A stretch of DNA of 64,000 nucleotides. Source: Candidatus Gastranaerophilales bacterium (GTDB lineage: Bacteria > Cyanobacteriota > Vampirovibrionia > Gastranaerophilales > Gastranaerophilaceae). Shown piece by piece: positions 17,264-26,218 of the stretch. Within the stretch, counting starts at the first letter, position 1, and each line of letters begins with the position of its first letter. The notes under the pieces are model-generated. The model was not told where the DNA came from. It saw only the letters and a list, made by a program, of their open reading frames with translations, and searched no databases. Location of the stretch: NCBI GenBank assembly GCA_944325005.1, contig CALUYO010000002.1, positions 1 to 64,000 on the forward strand, given 5' to 3'. Both the position numbers and the translations under genes were made by a program.

Positions 17264-19381
17264 TTATATACTTTTTGCAAATTCTTTTATTCTTTCAATA
17301 TCCTGCAAACCTTCTTTTGAAGCCCCTGAAAGTCTGTCACCTGTCCATATTACTTCCAGGCCTAAATTGTTCGCGGACTTATAAATAATTCCTGCGGCTC
17401 TAAGCATATCATCTTTTATGAGATGAGGTGTAAATGTCGTAAATTCTCCTTCTTTTGTTTTAAAATACTCATCTCCATCTTTCGCAATCGCTCTCATATC
17501 TGCATCTATAATAACGTATGTTTTATTAGGATTTTCTAAACTTACCCTCCTGCAAATATCTATAAAACCGTATATATCTTTATCAGAAGTATTTGAACCG
17601 TCTTCAAGAAGTATATATTTCAGATAAATTGTGTCAAAAATGTCTTCTTGAGCACTTCTGATTATGTTATTGACAACATCATCGAATGCATCTCTATTTC
17701 TGATTTTTGTGTATGTTTCACGGGTTCCGCAGTCAATGGATGTTTTTAGTGTTGTCTTAATTTTTTTCTGCTTAAAAATTGGAATTATGTCATTAACCCG
17801 ATTGGAAAGAGCGTAATTAGATACAAGTACTATTCCTCCTTTAGGGTAATTTTTTGCCATAAAACTATATGTTTTATCAATGTTATTCAAGAGCAAGGGC
17901 TCGCCGCCGCCGAGTTCAAGCTGTATATTTTCTTTAAATAGTCCTATTTTATGGAAGTTTTGTATCGCAGCATAAAGATCTGCTGTTCTTGGATCAAGTT
18001 TGGCATATTGTTCATTTTTTTGAAAAAAGCAGTAACAGCATTTCAAATTACATGTTGTATGCGGATGATATATTAAGTAACTAATTTTGCCTATATCAAT
18101 TTTTTTAGCAGGCTTCTGTATTAAGCACTCACAGCCTTCACATTGTGGTGCCATACCTTTATTTATATCTTCATATAATTTAATTCTGTTTTTTTGAATG
18201 TCATTATAGGTCAGTTCATCATAGTTATATTTTTTATCAACAAGAATCGGTACGGCTCTGGTGCAGCAGGCATAAATATGGTTTTCTCGCATTGGAATTA
18301 TGCCTGCCTGATTACTGTCAAGCCAGTAACAAACCTTTTTTAATCCTCTTCTTTTTACTTTTAGCTTAATTCCGAATATGTTGAATATTTTGTGTGTATT
18401 TGTTTTTTTTATTGAAATAATCTTTTTTCTTAGCTTTTTTAAAAGTTTATGGTAAGGTATCATTAAAATCCAGCTGAATATTTGTTTTAAAAAAGCTTTA
18501 CAGTTATTATCTCCCAGTTCGCACATTAATTCAATCAGCTCTTTTTGTTGTTTTTTGCTTGTCCCAAGTAAAATTTCAAAGATATTATAAATATAGCCGT
18601 TGTTTTCACTTAAAAAATATCTCATGGAATCTTTAAAGCTGGAGCCCATACACAGGACATCACAGCATTCTTCCTTTGTCTTTTTATCTTCTATAAGCTG
18701 GTAGGCTGCAATATACGCAGAAAGAAGTTGAAAGTTATCCATTTTATGGTATATCCATTTTTTAGGATTGCGTATCATATTACATTTATCATTGTAAGTT
18801 TGAATTACAATCTTATGTTCTGGCACATATATTTTCCCATGTTGATTTAAAATCGCACAATTGAGCGCATGTTGAGGACAAAATGTATAGGATATTCCGT
18901 ATGCATTTTGGATAACTTCTGAAGTTATATGTTTTGTATTATAAATAGATGTAGAAAGAAAAACTTCTTCATTTAATATATATGGAGTTGTTTCATTTCT
19001 TACTCCGTCTGTGAAAGTTGTATGAACGATATCGTAGTCTTTATTGAGAGCACTTTCAATTTCAGACCAGTATTTAAAATTATATTTGTCGTCGTCGCCT
19101 AATATCCATAGCCATTTTTTTGAAGCCATTTCAAATGCTCTGATAATATTTCCTGATATCCCGATATTATACTTGTTTCTAATGTATTTAAAATTCGTGT
19201 GAGAGGAACAAAAATTTTCGCACAGCTCTTTTGTTCCATCGTTTGATGCATTATCAATAATAATAAAATTAAAGTTTTTAATCGGAGAATTTTCAGCTGA
19301 AAGACTTTCCAATGTATGTTTTAATTTTATCTTGCGATTATATGTTATAATTATTATTTCCAGTTCATTATTTAATGACAT
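17264..19381 (-). CDS. Fusion of a GT2 glycosyltransferase and a radical SAM enzyme
   Basis: A 705-residue two-part protein. Residues 1 to about 300 are GT2 (IITYNRKIKLKHTLESL, then IIIDNASNDGTKELC, and LWILGDDD near 95). A linker at about 329-346 carries the tail motif HKIFNIFGIKLKVKRR. A Cys-rich zone follows (YACC near 372 and CEGCEC near 413), then the radical SAM core with CNLKCCYC near 444 and the GGGEPLL SAM motif. The early cysteines may bind an auxiliary Fe-S cluster. The same two parts occur as separate neighbouring genes at 19825-22000. Its ATG overlaps the TAA of the XRE gene (TAATG), so it is coupled to that regulator. Reaction and substrate are unknown. Confidence 0.85.
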   Translation of the reverse strand: MSLNNELEIIIITYNRKIKLKHTLESLSAENSPIKNFNFIIIDNASNDGTKELCENFCSSHTNFKYIRNKYNIGISGNIIRAFEMASKKWLWILGDDDKYNFKYWSEIESALNKDYDIVHTTFTDGVRNETTPYILNEEVFLSTSIYNTKHITSEVIQNAYGISYTFCPQHALNCAILNQHGKIYVPEHKIVIQTYNDKCNMIRNPKKWIYHKMDNFQLLSAYIAAYQLIEDKKTKEECCDVLCMGSSFKDSMRYFLSENNGYIYNIFEILLGTSKKQQKELIELMCELGDNNCKAFLKQIFSWILMIPYHKLLKKLRKKIISIKKTNTHKIFNIFGIKLKVKRRGLKKVCYWLDSNQAGIIPMRENHIYACCTRAVPILVDKKYNYDELTYNDIQKNRIKLYEDINKGMAPQCEGCECLIQKPAKKIDIGKISYLIYHPHTTCNLKCCYCFFQKNEQYAKLDPRTADLYAAIQNFHKIGLFKENIQLELGGGEPLLLNNIDKTYSFMAKNYPKGGIVLVSNYALSNRVNDIIPIFKQKKIKTTLKTSIDCGTRETYTKIRNRDAFDDVVNNIIRSAQEDIFDTIYLKYILLEDGSNTSDKDIYGFIDICRRVSLENPNKTYVIIDADMRAIAKDGDEYFKTKEGEFTTFTPHLIKDDMLRAAGIIYKSANNLGLEVIWTGDRLSGASKEGLQDIERIKEFAKSI

Positions 19382-19710
19382 TATATATCCTTTATAATTT
19401 TTGCTATCGCATGTAGAAGCTGCGTATCTTTAGTATTTAGTTCTGGCAATATCTGTATAATATTCTTTTTCAATATCGATTCATCTTCTAAATGATCGTA
19501 ATTAAACAAATCTTTTATCTCACAATCATATACTTTAGCCAGTTTAACCAATGTTGAAAGTGAAGGAAATGATTTCCCACTTTCAATTTGTGCGACCTGT
19601 CTCTGGTTGATATCTATTTTTTCCCCTAAGACGAATTGTGTATAATTTTTACTTTGTCTTAGTTGTTTAATCCTCTTTCCTAAGAGGATTTTCACCTTTT
19701 TATCATCCAT
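19381..19710 (-). CDS. XRE-family helix-turn-helix regulator (second of two)
   Basis: A 109-residue DNA-binding protein. LGKRIKQLRQSKNYTQFVLGEKI and QRQVAQIESGKSFPSLSTLVKLA form a Cro/C1-type HTH, and the C-terminus is short and charged. Its stop overlaps by one base the ATG of the GT2-radical SAM fusion gene, so the two are made together. It diverges from the separate GT2 and radical SAM genes, so it could set which version is used. It resembles the XRE protein at 8734 in size and layout but is not a close copy. Confidence 0.87.
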   Translation of the reverse strand: MDDKKVKILLGKRIKQLRQSKNYTQFVLGEKIDINQRQVAQIESGKSFPSLSTLVKLAKVYDCEIKDLFNYDHLEDESILKKNIIQILPELNTKDTQLLHAIAKIIKDI

Positions 19711-19767
19711 AACAGCTCCTTTTGTTATTATATTTTCCTGAATAATTAATAAAAATGTTATTGCATA

Positions 19768-19796
19768 TTGTAATTTATTTATAATTATGATATTCT
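19768..19796 (+). promoter_or_regulatory. Promoter for the split GT2/radical SAM pair
   Basis: TTGTAA (19768-19773), a 17-nt spacer and TATTCT (19791-19796). The predicted transcript start near 19803 falls almost on an in-frame ATG at 19804, so this message may be leaderless. Confidence 0.5.
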
Positions 19797-19824
19797 ATCT
19801 TGTATGATTTTTGTTGAAGGGTGT

Positions 19825-20814
19825 ATGGAAGACAGACTTGGTTTAGAGATTTTTATAATTACATATAACAGGAGAGAGAAATTACAAAAAACTCTTAATC
19901 AAATTTTTGATATAAATAGCCCTGTTAGAAATTTTGATATAAAAATTATTGATAATTCTTCAAATGATGGTACTGGGGAACTTTGTGCAGAGTACAAAAA
20001 ACGTTTCCATAATATTACTTATCTGTGTAACAATAGAAATGTGGGTTTATCTGGAAATATTATAAAACCTTTTGAGCTTGCATCAAAAAAATGGCTGTGG
20101 ATTTTGTGTGATGATGATGAATTTGATTGGACGCATTGGAGTGAAATTGAAAATGCTTTAAAATGCGAAGAAAATGCTATTGTAATGGCTGAGCGTCTGA
20201 CAGATTATAACAAAATTTCACTGCCTGTTCTTATTAATGAATTTTCTTTTCTTCCGGCTGCAATTTATAATACAGCTAATATTACGCCTGCAGTTTTACA
20301 AAAAATGTATGTAAATGCTTACACATTGTTTCCGCACATGGCACTTGTTTGTGAGATAGTAAATGAAGGTAAAAAGATTTTTGTTCCCGAACATGTTCTT
20401 GTGAAACAGTCATTTGATCTTGAAAAAGATAATAAGCAATATGCAAGAGGTGCAGATAATAAGCTTCATTTCAGACAAAAAAGATTTCATTTATTCTGTG
20501 GTTTTGCCAATTCTTTCAGAATGCTAAATGATAAAAATTTAAGATATAAATGCTGCGAAAATTTTATGCTGGGATATCCTTTTAGTGAAGCGATGTCATT
20601 ATTTTTGGCTCATAATGGTTTGGATATTAATAATTTATTTGATTTATTTTGTGCGTTTAGCTTACGACAAAACATTATTTTTTCTTTATTGATAGTTAAA
20701 TATATTTTAAAAAATATATTTTTTATAAGTGTAACACGTGAGAGAATTTATATAGCGGTATTAAAAAAATTAAAAATTAGATTAAATTTAACAAGGAGAT
20801 ATGAAAATGCATGA
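19825..20814 (+). CDS. GT2 glycosyltransferase, stand-alone partner of the radical SAM enzyme
   Basis: A 329-residue GT2 enzyme clearly paralogous to the first half of the fusion at 17264-19381. Both share LEIxIITYNR, IIDNxSNDGTxELC, GxSGNII, FExASKKWLWIL and a DDD metal site. ATG 19825 was chosen because GAAGG lies just upstream and the product then lines up with the paralog's start. An in-frame ATG at 19804, sitting at the predicted transcript start, is the alternative. The last 60 residues are hydrophobic then basic (IYIAVLKKLKIRLNL), a degenerate form of the locus tail motif. The stop overlaps the radical SAM gene by 8 nt. Confidence 0.85.
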   Translation: MEDRLGLEIFIITYNRREKLQKTLNQIFDINSPVRNFDIKIIDNSSNDGTGELCAEYKKRFHNITYLCNNRNVGLSGNIIKPFELASKKWLWILCDDDEFDWTHWSEIENALKCEENAIVMAERLTDYNKISLPVLINEFSFLPAAIYNTANITPAVLQKMYVNAYTLFPHMALVCEIVNEGKKIFVPEHVLVKQSFDLEKDNKQYARGADNKLHFRQKRFHLFCGFANSFRMLNDKNLRYKCCENFMLGYPFSEAMSLFLAHNGLDINNLFDLFCAFSLRQNIIFSLLIVKYILKNIFFISVTRERIYIAVLKKLKIRLNLTRRYENA

Positions 20815-22000
20815 ATTTAAACCGGATGATATAGTAAAAAGTTGTGATGCAATTGAAGCAGGATGCAGACTTCATCCTGAGGGTATGGGTTGTTGCTACA
20901 AGCTCCCTGTTATGTCCCCTATTATCGTAACTTCAGAAGAGATTAATTCTCCGGAATTTTCTCATGAAATGATTGTTAATAAAAGAAGACAGCTTTTTGA
21001 GGCTCTAAACGGTTTAAATGATGGTATGGATACTGGTTCTTGTAAGACCTGTGCCTGTTTAAAGGAGAAAAAATATAAGGATGTAAATTTTGAATATCTT
21101 GGAGGGTGTAATATTGAATCATCTTTTAATATTGCGCCGAGTTATAGTTGTAACTTAAGATGCAGTTATTGTTATTTAAAAGAAACTGCTAACGGGCATT
21201 ATCATCCTGCAACTTATAATATTATTGATGTATATGATAAATTCAGAGAAAAAGATAGAATAAAACCTGCTCCCTGGATTCAATATAACGGAGGAGAGCC
21301 CACATTAGATAAAGATTTTGAGAAAAACCTTGACTATATGGTTAAATATATGGGGACTGTTTGTATTTTCTCAAATTCTACAAATTATAGTCCGCTTGTA
21401 GAAAAATATCTTGCTGAAAATAAAATTTTCTATGAAACTTCTGTAGATGCGGGAACTGCTTCTACTTATAAAAAAATTCATGCTGCTGATGCTTATATGA
21501 GGGTTTTAAGTAACATTATAAGGTATGTAAAAACAGGTACCAATAATGTTTTCGTTAAATACATAGTGCTTCCGGAAAATATGACAGATGATGATTTATG
21601 GGGATTTGTAATGGCTATGGCTGCAATTAAGCCGCCTCATGTTTATATCGCATCTGAATATGTCTGTGGCGACGACTTTAAAATACATCCGGAAAGTTAT
21701 AAATTTGCTGCTAAGATGTGGTATATGTTGGAAAAATACGCGGGCATAACTCCATATCTGCCGACAGATGATGAAGCAAGTGATGAACAGTACGTAAAAT
21801 ATTCTCAGGATGTAAAAGCTGAATATGCAAGGCTTGTTAAAGAGAATCCTATTACGGACGAATACAATCTTAATAAAAAATGCTGCTGTAAGAATAAAAA
21901 GAAGCTTTCTTTGAGAAAACGTTTATTTTCAATAGTTAAAGACAATAATCACAGAGTTATAAGATTGGCCGGCTTAAAAGTTGCTTTAAAAACGAAATAA
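20807..22000 (+). CDS. Radical SAM enzyme with N-terminal cysteine cluster, partner of the GT2
   Basis: A 397-residue radical SAM protein. The core has SCNLRCSYC (CxxxCxxC, near 114-121) and YNGGEPTL. Before it lie further cysteines (GCC, then CKTCAC), matching in order those of the fused paralog and suggesting an extra Fe-S cluster placed N-terminal to the core. A second Cys group (KKCCCKNKKK) lies near the C-terminus, which ends in the tail motif HRVIRLAGLKVALKTK. ATG 20807 has AAGGAG 8 nt upstream; ATG 20801 is too close to it. The 8-nt overlap with the GT2 gene implies coupled synthesis. A glycan or lipid carrier modification is likely but unproven. Confidence 0.85.
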   Translation: MHEFKPDDIVKSCDAIEAGCRLHPEGMGCCYKLPVMSPIIVTSEEINSPEFSHEMIVNKRRQLFEALNGLNDGMDTGSCKTCACLKEKKYKDVNFEYLGGCNIESSFNIAPSYSCNLRCSYCYLKETANGHYHPATYNIIDVYDKFREKDRIKPAPWIQYNGGEPTLDKDFEKNLDYMVKYMGTVCIFSNSTNYSPLVEKYLAENKIFYETSVDAGTASTYKKIHAADAYMRVLSNIIRYVKTGTNNVFVKYIVLPENMTDDDLWGFVMAMAAIKPPHVYIASEYVCGDDFKIHPESYKFAAKMWYMLEKYAGITPYLPTDDEASDEQYVKYSQDVKAEYARLVKENPITDEYNLNKKCCCKNKKKLSLRKRLFSIVKDNNHRVIRLAGLKVALKTK

Positions 22001-22042
22001 CGATTTAGCGGGAATTAATTATTTTCTCAGGGGCTGAAGTTT

Positions 22043-23890
22043 CTATTTACTTTTGGCAAAATAAAATTTTAGACCTAATATTGTAATCTTTTTACTTTTT
22101 ATTTCATTGTCATTACTATTTTTAACTGAAAACAGTTCCTGTGAAAATTTTTTAAATTCTTTTTTCATAATATACTTTTTATTCTTAATACCAAGAATTT
22201 TATAATTTTGTGCTTCAATAATTCTCGAAAACATTCTTTCCAGTGTATGAGCAATTGTTTCTCTTCCACTGGTTTCTTGTTTTTCTGGAAAGTCTGACTC
22301 CGTTAAATTCATTTCTTTTATTTTGGCAAAACAGTTTGCTCGTGCTATAAACATGGTTCCCGCTACAAATATTCCTTTTTGCGCAGGTATCCGGTATTTT
22401 GAGCACATTTCAGAAAATAACCTGTTATCTTCCGCGTATTTGTCTCCCATTTGTGATAGAGTTGATAGTGATGCAATCATTCCGATCTTTGGATGCAGAT
22501 TTAACTGATATAAATTGTTGTTAAAAATCAATTTACTTCCAAGCAGCGCATCTATTAAGAGATTTCTCCAGGTAAATCCTTTGCCGAATTCCCATGCTTT
22601 TTCTTTTCTGTAATTCTTAGTGTGAATTTTTAATATGTAGTCATAGTTTTTCAGGTCTACTAGATTCAAAACATATATAAAAGGCCAAATATCGTAGCCG
22701 GTATTTTTTACTTTAATAATTTGTGCATCCGGTTTAAATGCTTTTATTCTGTTTATGATAGCGGGATTTTCTTCACTGACTGTTACAAATAAGTCCCAAT
22801 CACAGTTGTTTATATTCCCGAGCTTTTTTAGCATATAATCCAGCTGAGCATGGTAATATAGATGCAAGTGTACAAGAATTCGAGGCTTAGGATTAAATTT
22901 GATTATTCTTTTTGTGCTGAATTTTAAACCTAAGATATTTAAATTTTTATTATTTCCCTCATTTCTTAGTAAAAATAACTTTTGAAATACATTTGAATTC
23001 ATCTTAGTATTATGAATGATACTCTCTTTTAGAGTATTAAACTTTTTGTATTTTATTTCATCTGCATATTTCCGTGCAGTTTTTATTATTAGCTCCCTGT
23101 GTGCCTCATCTGACAACTTGTATGCAAGTCTGAAATATATTTCAAATAGTTTTATTATGGAATGTTTATGTTGAGCTAATATATTTTGTTTTTGCAACCT
23201 TTTGTATAAATTATGCCAGGCATAAAGATGGTGAATTGATTTTCCACTGCAATTGTTCATTATTGAGTTTTGGCGTTGTCTGTAAAAATAATAATTGCCT
23301 GTATTAAGGTAATATGCCTTTTTAATTTTCAGCATATAGTCCCATAGAAAAACAAAATCTTCAAAATACAACCCGTATGGAAATTCAATATTATACTTTT
23401 TTATAATTTCTGTTTTATATAATTTATTCCATGCATAAACATTTGTTTTTAAAATAATTTTATCTGTAATTTCATTTTCTCCTTTGAAATGGCATTTAAG
23501 ATTATTTTGTATTGTTTGTGGAATTTGTATATCTCCGAAAGCCTCGGCATTAAAGCAAATTATTTCTGCCGGAAGATATTCGGCAAGGGTTTCATAGAGT
23601 GTTGTGCTGACAAAATCGTCACTGTCAATAAACGAGATATATTCGCCGGTAGCATGCTTAATTCCGGTATTTCTTGCTGCTGAAAGCCCTTGATTTGGCT
23701 GGTTAATAATTTTTATTCGATTATCTTTACATGCAAATTTATTGAGAATTAATGATGATTTATCTGTAGAGCCGTCATTTACACAGATAATTTCAATATT
23801 TTTGTATGTTTGTCCGATAATGCTTTCAAGACATTGTTCAAGATACTCTTCTACATTATAGACCGGCACTATAACTGAAATTTTAGGCAT
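22043..23890 (-). CDS. GT2 glycosyltransferase fused to an RgpF-like rhamnan synthesis domain
   Basis: Residues 1 to about 220 are GT2 (ISVIVPVYNVEEYLEQCL, IICVNDGSTDKSSLI, ISFIDSDDF). Residues about 335-590 match the RgpF family (ILVHLHLYYHAQLDYML, NTGYDIWPFI, YILKIHTKNYRKEKAW, GTMFIARANCF), found in rhamnose-rich cell-wall glycan assembly. The tail motif appears twice: at the join of the two parts (NLNILGLKFSTKR, near 317) and at the very C-terminus (ITILGLKFYFAKSK). This suggests the protein arose from two once separate enzymes that each carried the tail. It is last of a three-gene minus-strand operon with another GT2 and glf. Confidence 0.85.
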   Translation of the reverse strand: MPKISVIVPVYNVEEYLEQCLESIIGQTYKNIEIICVNDGSTDKSSLILNKFACKDNRIKIINQPNQGLSAARNTGIKHATGEYISFIDSDDFVSTTLYETLAEYLPAEIICFNAEAFGDIQIPQTIQNNLKCHFKGENEITDKIILKTNVYAWNKLYKTEIIKKYNIEFPYGLYFEDFVFLWDYMLKIKKAYYLNTGNYYFYRQRQNSIMNNCSGKSIHHLYAWHNLYKRLQKQNILAQHKHSIIKLFEIYFRLAYKLSDEAHRELIIKTARKYADEIKYKKFNTLKESIIHNTKMNSNVFQKLFLLRNEGNNKNLNILGLKFSTKRIIKFNPKPRILVHLHLYYHAQLDYMLKKLGNINNCDWDLFVTVSEENPAIINRIKAFKPDAQIIKVKNTGYDIWPFIYVLNLVDLKNYDYILKIHTKNYRKEKAWEFGKGFTWRNLLIDALLGSKLIFNNNLYQLNLHPKIGMIASLSTLSQMGDKYAEDNRLFSEMCSKYRIPAQKGIFVAGTMFIARANCFAKIKEMNLTESDFPEKQETSGRETIAHTLERMFSRIIEAQNYKILGIKNKKYIMKKEFKKFSQELFSVKNSNDNEIKSKKITILGLKFYFAKSK

Positions 23891-23891
23891 T

Positions 23892-24962
23892 TTATATAAC
23901 CTCTTTCCCGAAAATAGTAAGACTTAATTTTCCGTTTCTAAAGTGGATAGAGAGTATATTTTTTCTAAACTGGTTAAATTTTCTTCTTTTTTCTATTGAT
24001 TTTAAAACTCTAATATATTTGTCAGGTTTGTTTATTAATGTCATAAATTCTTGCTTATTAATTTTCTTGAAAAATTCATCACCGAGCAATCCTGACAAAT
24101 ATTCTTTTTTGAAGTGTTCTGAGAAAACTTTTATAAATTCCGGTTTAACAGTATCATCAATTCTTAATACAGAGCTCACATATCCGTTATAACGATTTAT
24201 TTCTTCTTGAACTTTAAATTCATGTTTAAGATCGGGATACTGCTCTAAAAATCTGTCTATTTCATCATATTCATCGCATACACAATAGATTTTTGTTTTA
24301 CTTTTTACAGATGAATTCATATTATCCTGACGGTAATATAAATATGCCTTATCTGTTAAAATAATTCTTTGAGCAAGCGCAAATACTTTAAATGAAAACG
24401 CAAGATCCTGATAGCTCGCTCCCGGAGTTTCTAGAAAGCGGATATTGTATTTGTTTAAAAATTCTCTTTTATAGATGGCACTCCAAACAGAAGGGTTTAT
24501 TCTCAAAAGGCTTTTATCCTCTGTTGAATTTGTTAATTTAAATGATTTCGCAGATGAAATTCTGTTATTTTTTCTTGCAAATTTATTCTTAGACCAGTAA
24601 TTATACCAATCTCCCTTTGCTATATCGGCATTATTATCCCTTGCTAATTTATATAAGTCTTTGAACATATTTTTGTCAGCAAAGTCATCGGATTCAATTA
24701 TTCCTATATATTCTCCGGAAGCGGAGTTTAGCCCCATGTTCATTGTGTGGCCATACCCGGAATTTGATTTGTTTATAACAATTATACGTTTGTCTTTTAA
24801 TGCGTATTCATTCAAAATCTGTAATGAACCATCTGTAGAACCGTCATTAACACAGATAACTTCTATATCTTCCAGTGTCTGATTTATAACACTGTCAAGA
24901 CATTCTCTTAAATACTTTTCTACGTTATACACAGGAATAATTATACTAACCTTAGCTGTCAT
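23892..24962 (-). CDS. GT2 family glycosyltransferase
   Basis: A 356-residue GT2 enzyme of the CpsJ/EpsJ kind: VSIIIPVYNVEKYLRECL, VICVNDGSTDGSLQIL, YIGIIESDDFADKNMF and TPGASYQDLAFSFK. A GAGGAG lies 10 nt before ATG 24962; the upstream extension is unlikely because glf ends there. Its last residues (LSLTIFGKEVI) are a weak form of the locus tail motif. It lies 1 nt from each neighbour and is the middle gene of the glf operon. Its acceptor may be a galactofuranose-containing chain, judged only from the neighbourhood. Confidence 0.88.
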   Translation of the reverse strand: MTAKVSIIIPVYNVEKYLRECLDSVINQTLEDIEVICVNDGSTDGSLQILNEYALKDKRIIVINKSNSGYGHTMNMGLNSASGEYIGIIESDDFADKNMFKDLYKLARDNNADIAKGDWYNYWSKNKFARKNNRISSAKSFKLTNSTEDKSLLRINPSVWSAIYKREFLNKYNIRFLETPGASYQDLAFSFKVFALAQRIILTDKAYLYYRQDNMNSSVKSKTKIYCVCDEYDEIDRFLEQYPDLKHEFKVQEEINRYNGYVSSVLRIDDTVKPEFIKVFSEHFKKEYLSGLLGDEFFKKINKQEFMTLINKPDKYIRVLKSIEKRRKFNQFRKNILSIHFRNGKLSLTIFGKEVI

Positions 24963-24963
24963 T

Positions 24964-26085
24964 TTATTTAATCTCCTCAAAAAGAGTCAATGCTCTTTCT
25001 ATCGCTTTATCCATATCATAATATTTATAATCTCCAAGCCTTCCTAAAAAATATACTTTTTGAGGAATTTCTTTTTTATATTTTTCGTAAAGAAGCCTGT
25101 TTTCATTATTTTCAATCGGGTAATATCTTTCATTTTTACCTCTCTCAAAAAATTCAGAATATTCTTTGGCAATAACTGTTTTATCGGATTTATCACCGAG
25201 ATAGTATTTGTATTCGTGAATTCTTGTGAAGTCATAATTACAAGGATAATTTATAACAGCATTGGTCTGATAATACTCGCAATTATGTGTTTCAAATTTG
25301 AAATTTACGCTTCTATAGGGCAATTCTCCATATTTATAATTGAAAAATTCATCTATAGAGCAAGTGCAAAATATTCTGTCAAACTTTTTAAATAATTCGG
25401 TATCAGCGGACTGTAAATCCTTTAAAGCTGTTTTGAGTTGTACATTTATGTCAGGGTGGTCGAGCATATTTTTAATAAGTTCAGTGTATCCTTTTAGTGG
25501 TATACCCTGATATTTATCCTGAAAATATCTGTCATCTCTGCTTATATACACCGGAACTCTTGATGTTACGGAGCCATCAATTTCTTCAGGTGTTTTTCCC
25601 CATTGTTTGGCAGTGTAGTGCAAAAATATTTTTTTATAAACATAGTCTGATAAAAATTTTAAATCTTTATCTTCCTGTTTCTGAAATTCTAGAATAGGAA
25701 CCTTAGTATTATATTCAAAAGCACTAAGCAGTTTTTCTTCTAATCGCAGCGCAAGACTTTTGGGAAATACATCATAAAGGGTATTTAGATTGAATGGAAT
25801 AGTTGTTTCAATTCCATCTATAAAGGCGATAACTTTGTGCATATAGGTGTTAAAATCGGCGAATTTATTTATGAATTTCCAAACTTTTTCATTGTTCGTA
25901 TGAAAAATATGGGATCCGTATTTATGGATGCATATTCCGTTTACATCCGTATAGTCATAAATATTCCCTGCTATATGGTCTTTTTTATCAATTACAAGAA
26001 CTTTTTCTCCGTTTTCTGCCAGCAATCTGGCGATTACGGAACCTGAAAGCCCGCATCCAACTATTAGGTTTTTGTACATCATCAT
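24964..26085 (-). CDS. glf: UDP-galactopyranose mutase
   Basis: A flavoenzyme interconverting UDP-galactopyranose and UDP-galactofuranose. The FAD-binding start is LIVGCGLSGSVIARLLAENG. IAGNIYDYTD, HKYGSHIFHTNNEKVW, YTAKQWGKTPEEID, RVPVYISRDDRYFQDKYQGIP and GRLGDYKYYDMDKAI are Glf landmarks. Length 373 aa is normal. Three ATGs in a row start the frame; the ribosome site is weak. It is first in the operon with two GT2-type genes and implies that the surface glycan contains galactofuranose. Confidence 0.95.
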   Translation of the reverse strand: MMMYKNLIVGCGLSGSVIARLLAENGEKVLVIDKKDHIAGNIYDYTDVNGICIHKYGSHIFHTNNEKVWKFINKFADFNTYMHKVIAFIDGIETTIPFNLNTLYDVFPKSLALRLEEKLLSAFEYNTKVPILEFQKQEDKDLKFLSDYVYKKIFLHYTAKQWGKTPEEIDGSVTSRVPVYISRDDRYFQDKYQGIPLKGYTELIKNMLDHPDINVQLKTALKDLQSADTELFKKFDRIFCTCSIDEFFNYKYGELPYRSVNFKFETHNCEYYQTNAVINYPCNYDFTRIHEYKYYLGDKSDKTVIAKEYSEFFERGKNERYYPIENNENRLLYEKYKKEIPQKVYFLGRLGDYKYYDMDKAIERALTLFEEIK

Positions 26086-26159
26086 ATACTCTCTTTTATT
26101 ATGCTAGTACAAAAAATGATTATGGTGAATTCATCTTAAAGAATTATTAAGTGTAGAAA

Positions 26160-26199
26160 AAAGGTACAAGTCAAACTCTAAAGACTTGTACCTTTTTTT
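26160..26199 (-). terminator. Intrinsic terminator after the prepilin operon
   Basis: A 12-bp perfect stem, AAGGTACAAGTC (26161-26172) with GACTTGTACCTT (26183-26194), a 10-nt loop and T runs on both exits. It ends the minus-strand prepilin transcript and insulates it from glf. Confidence 0.85.
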
Positions 26200-26218
26200 C
26201 AAATTTATCTTTGTCGTA

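Noticed and set aside
1-26085. Mobile element or integrase explaining the glycan locus
   Set aside because: No transposase, integrase, terminal inverted repeats or tRNA insertion site was seen; base composition is not clearly different from the rest.
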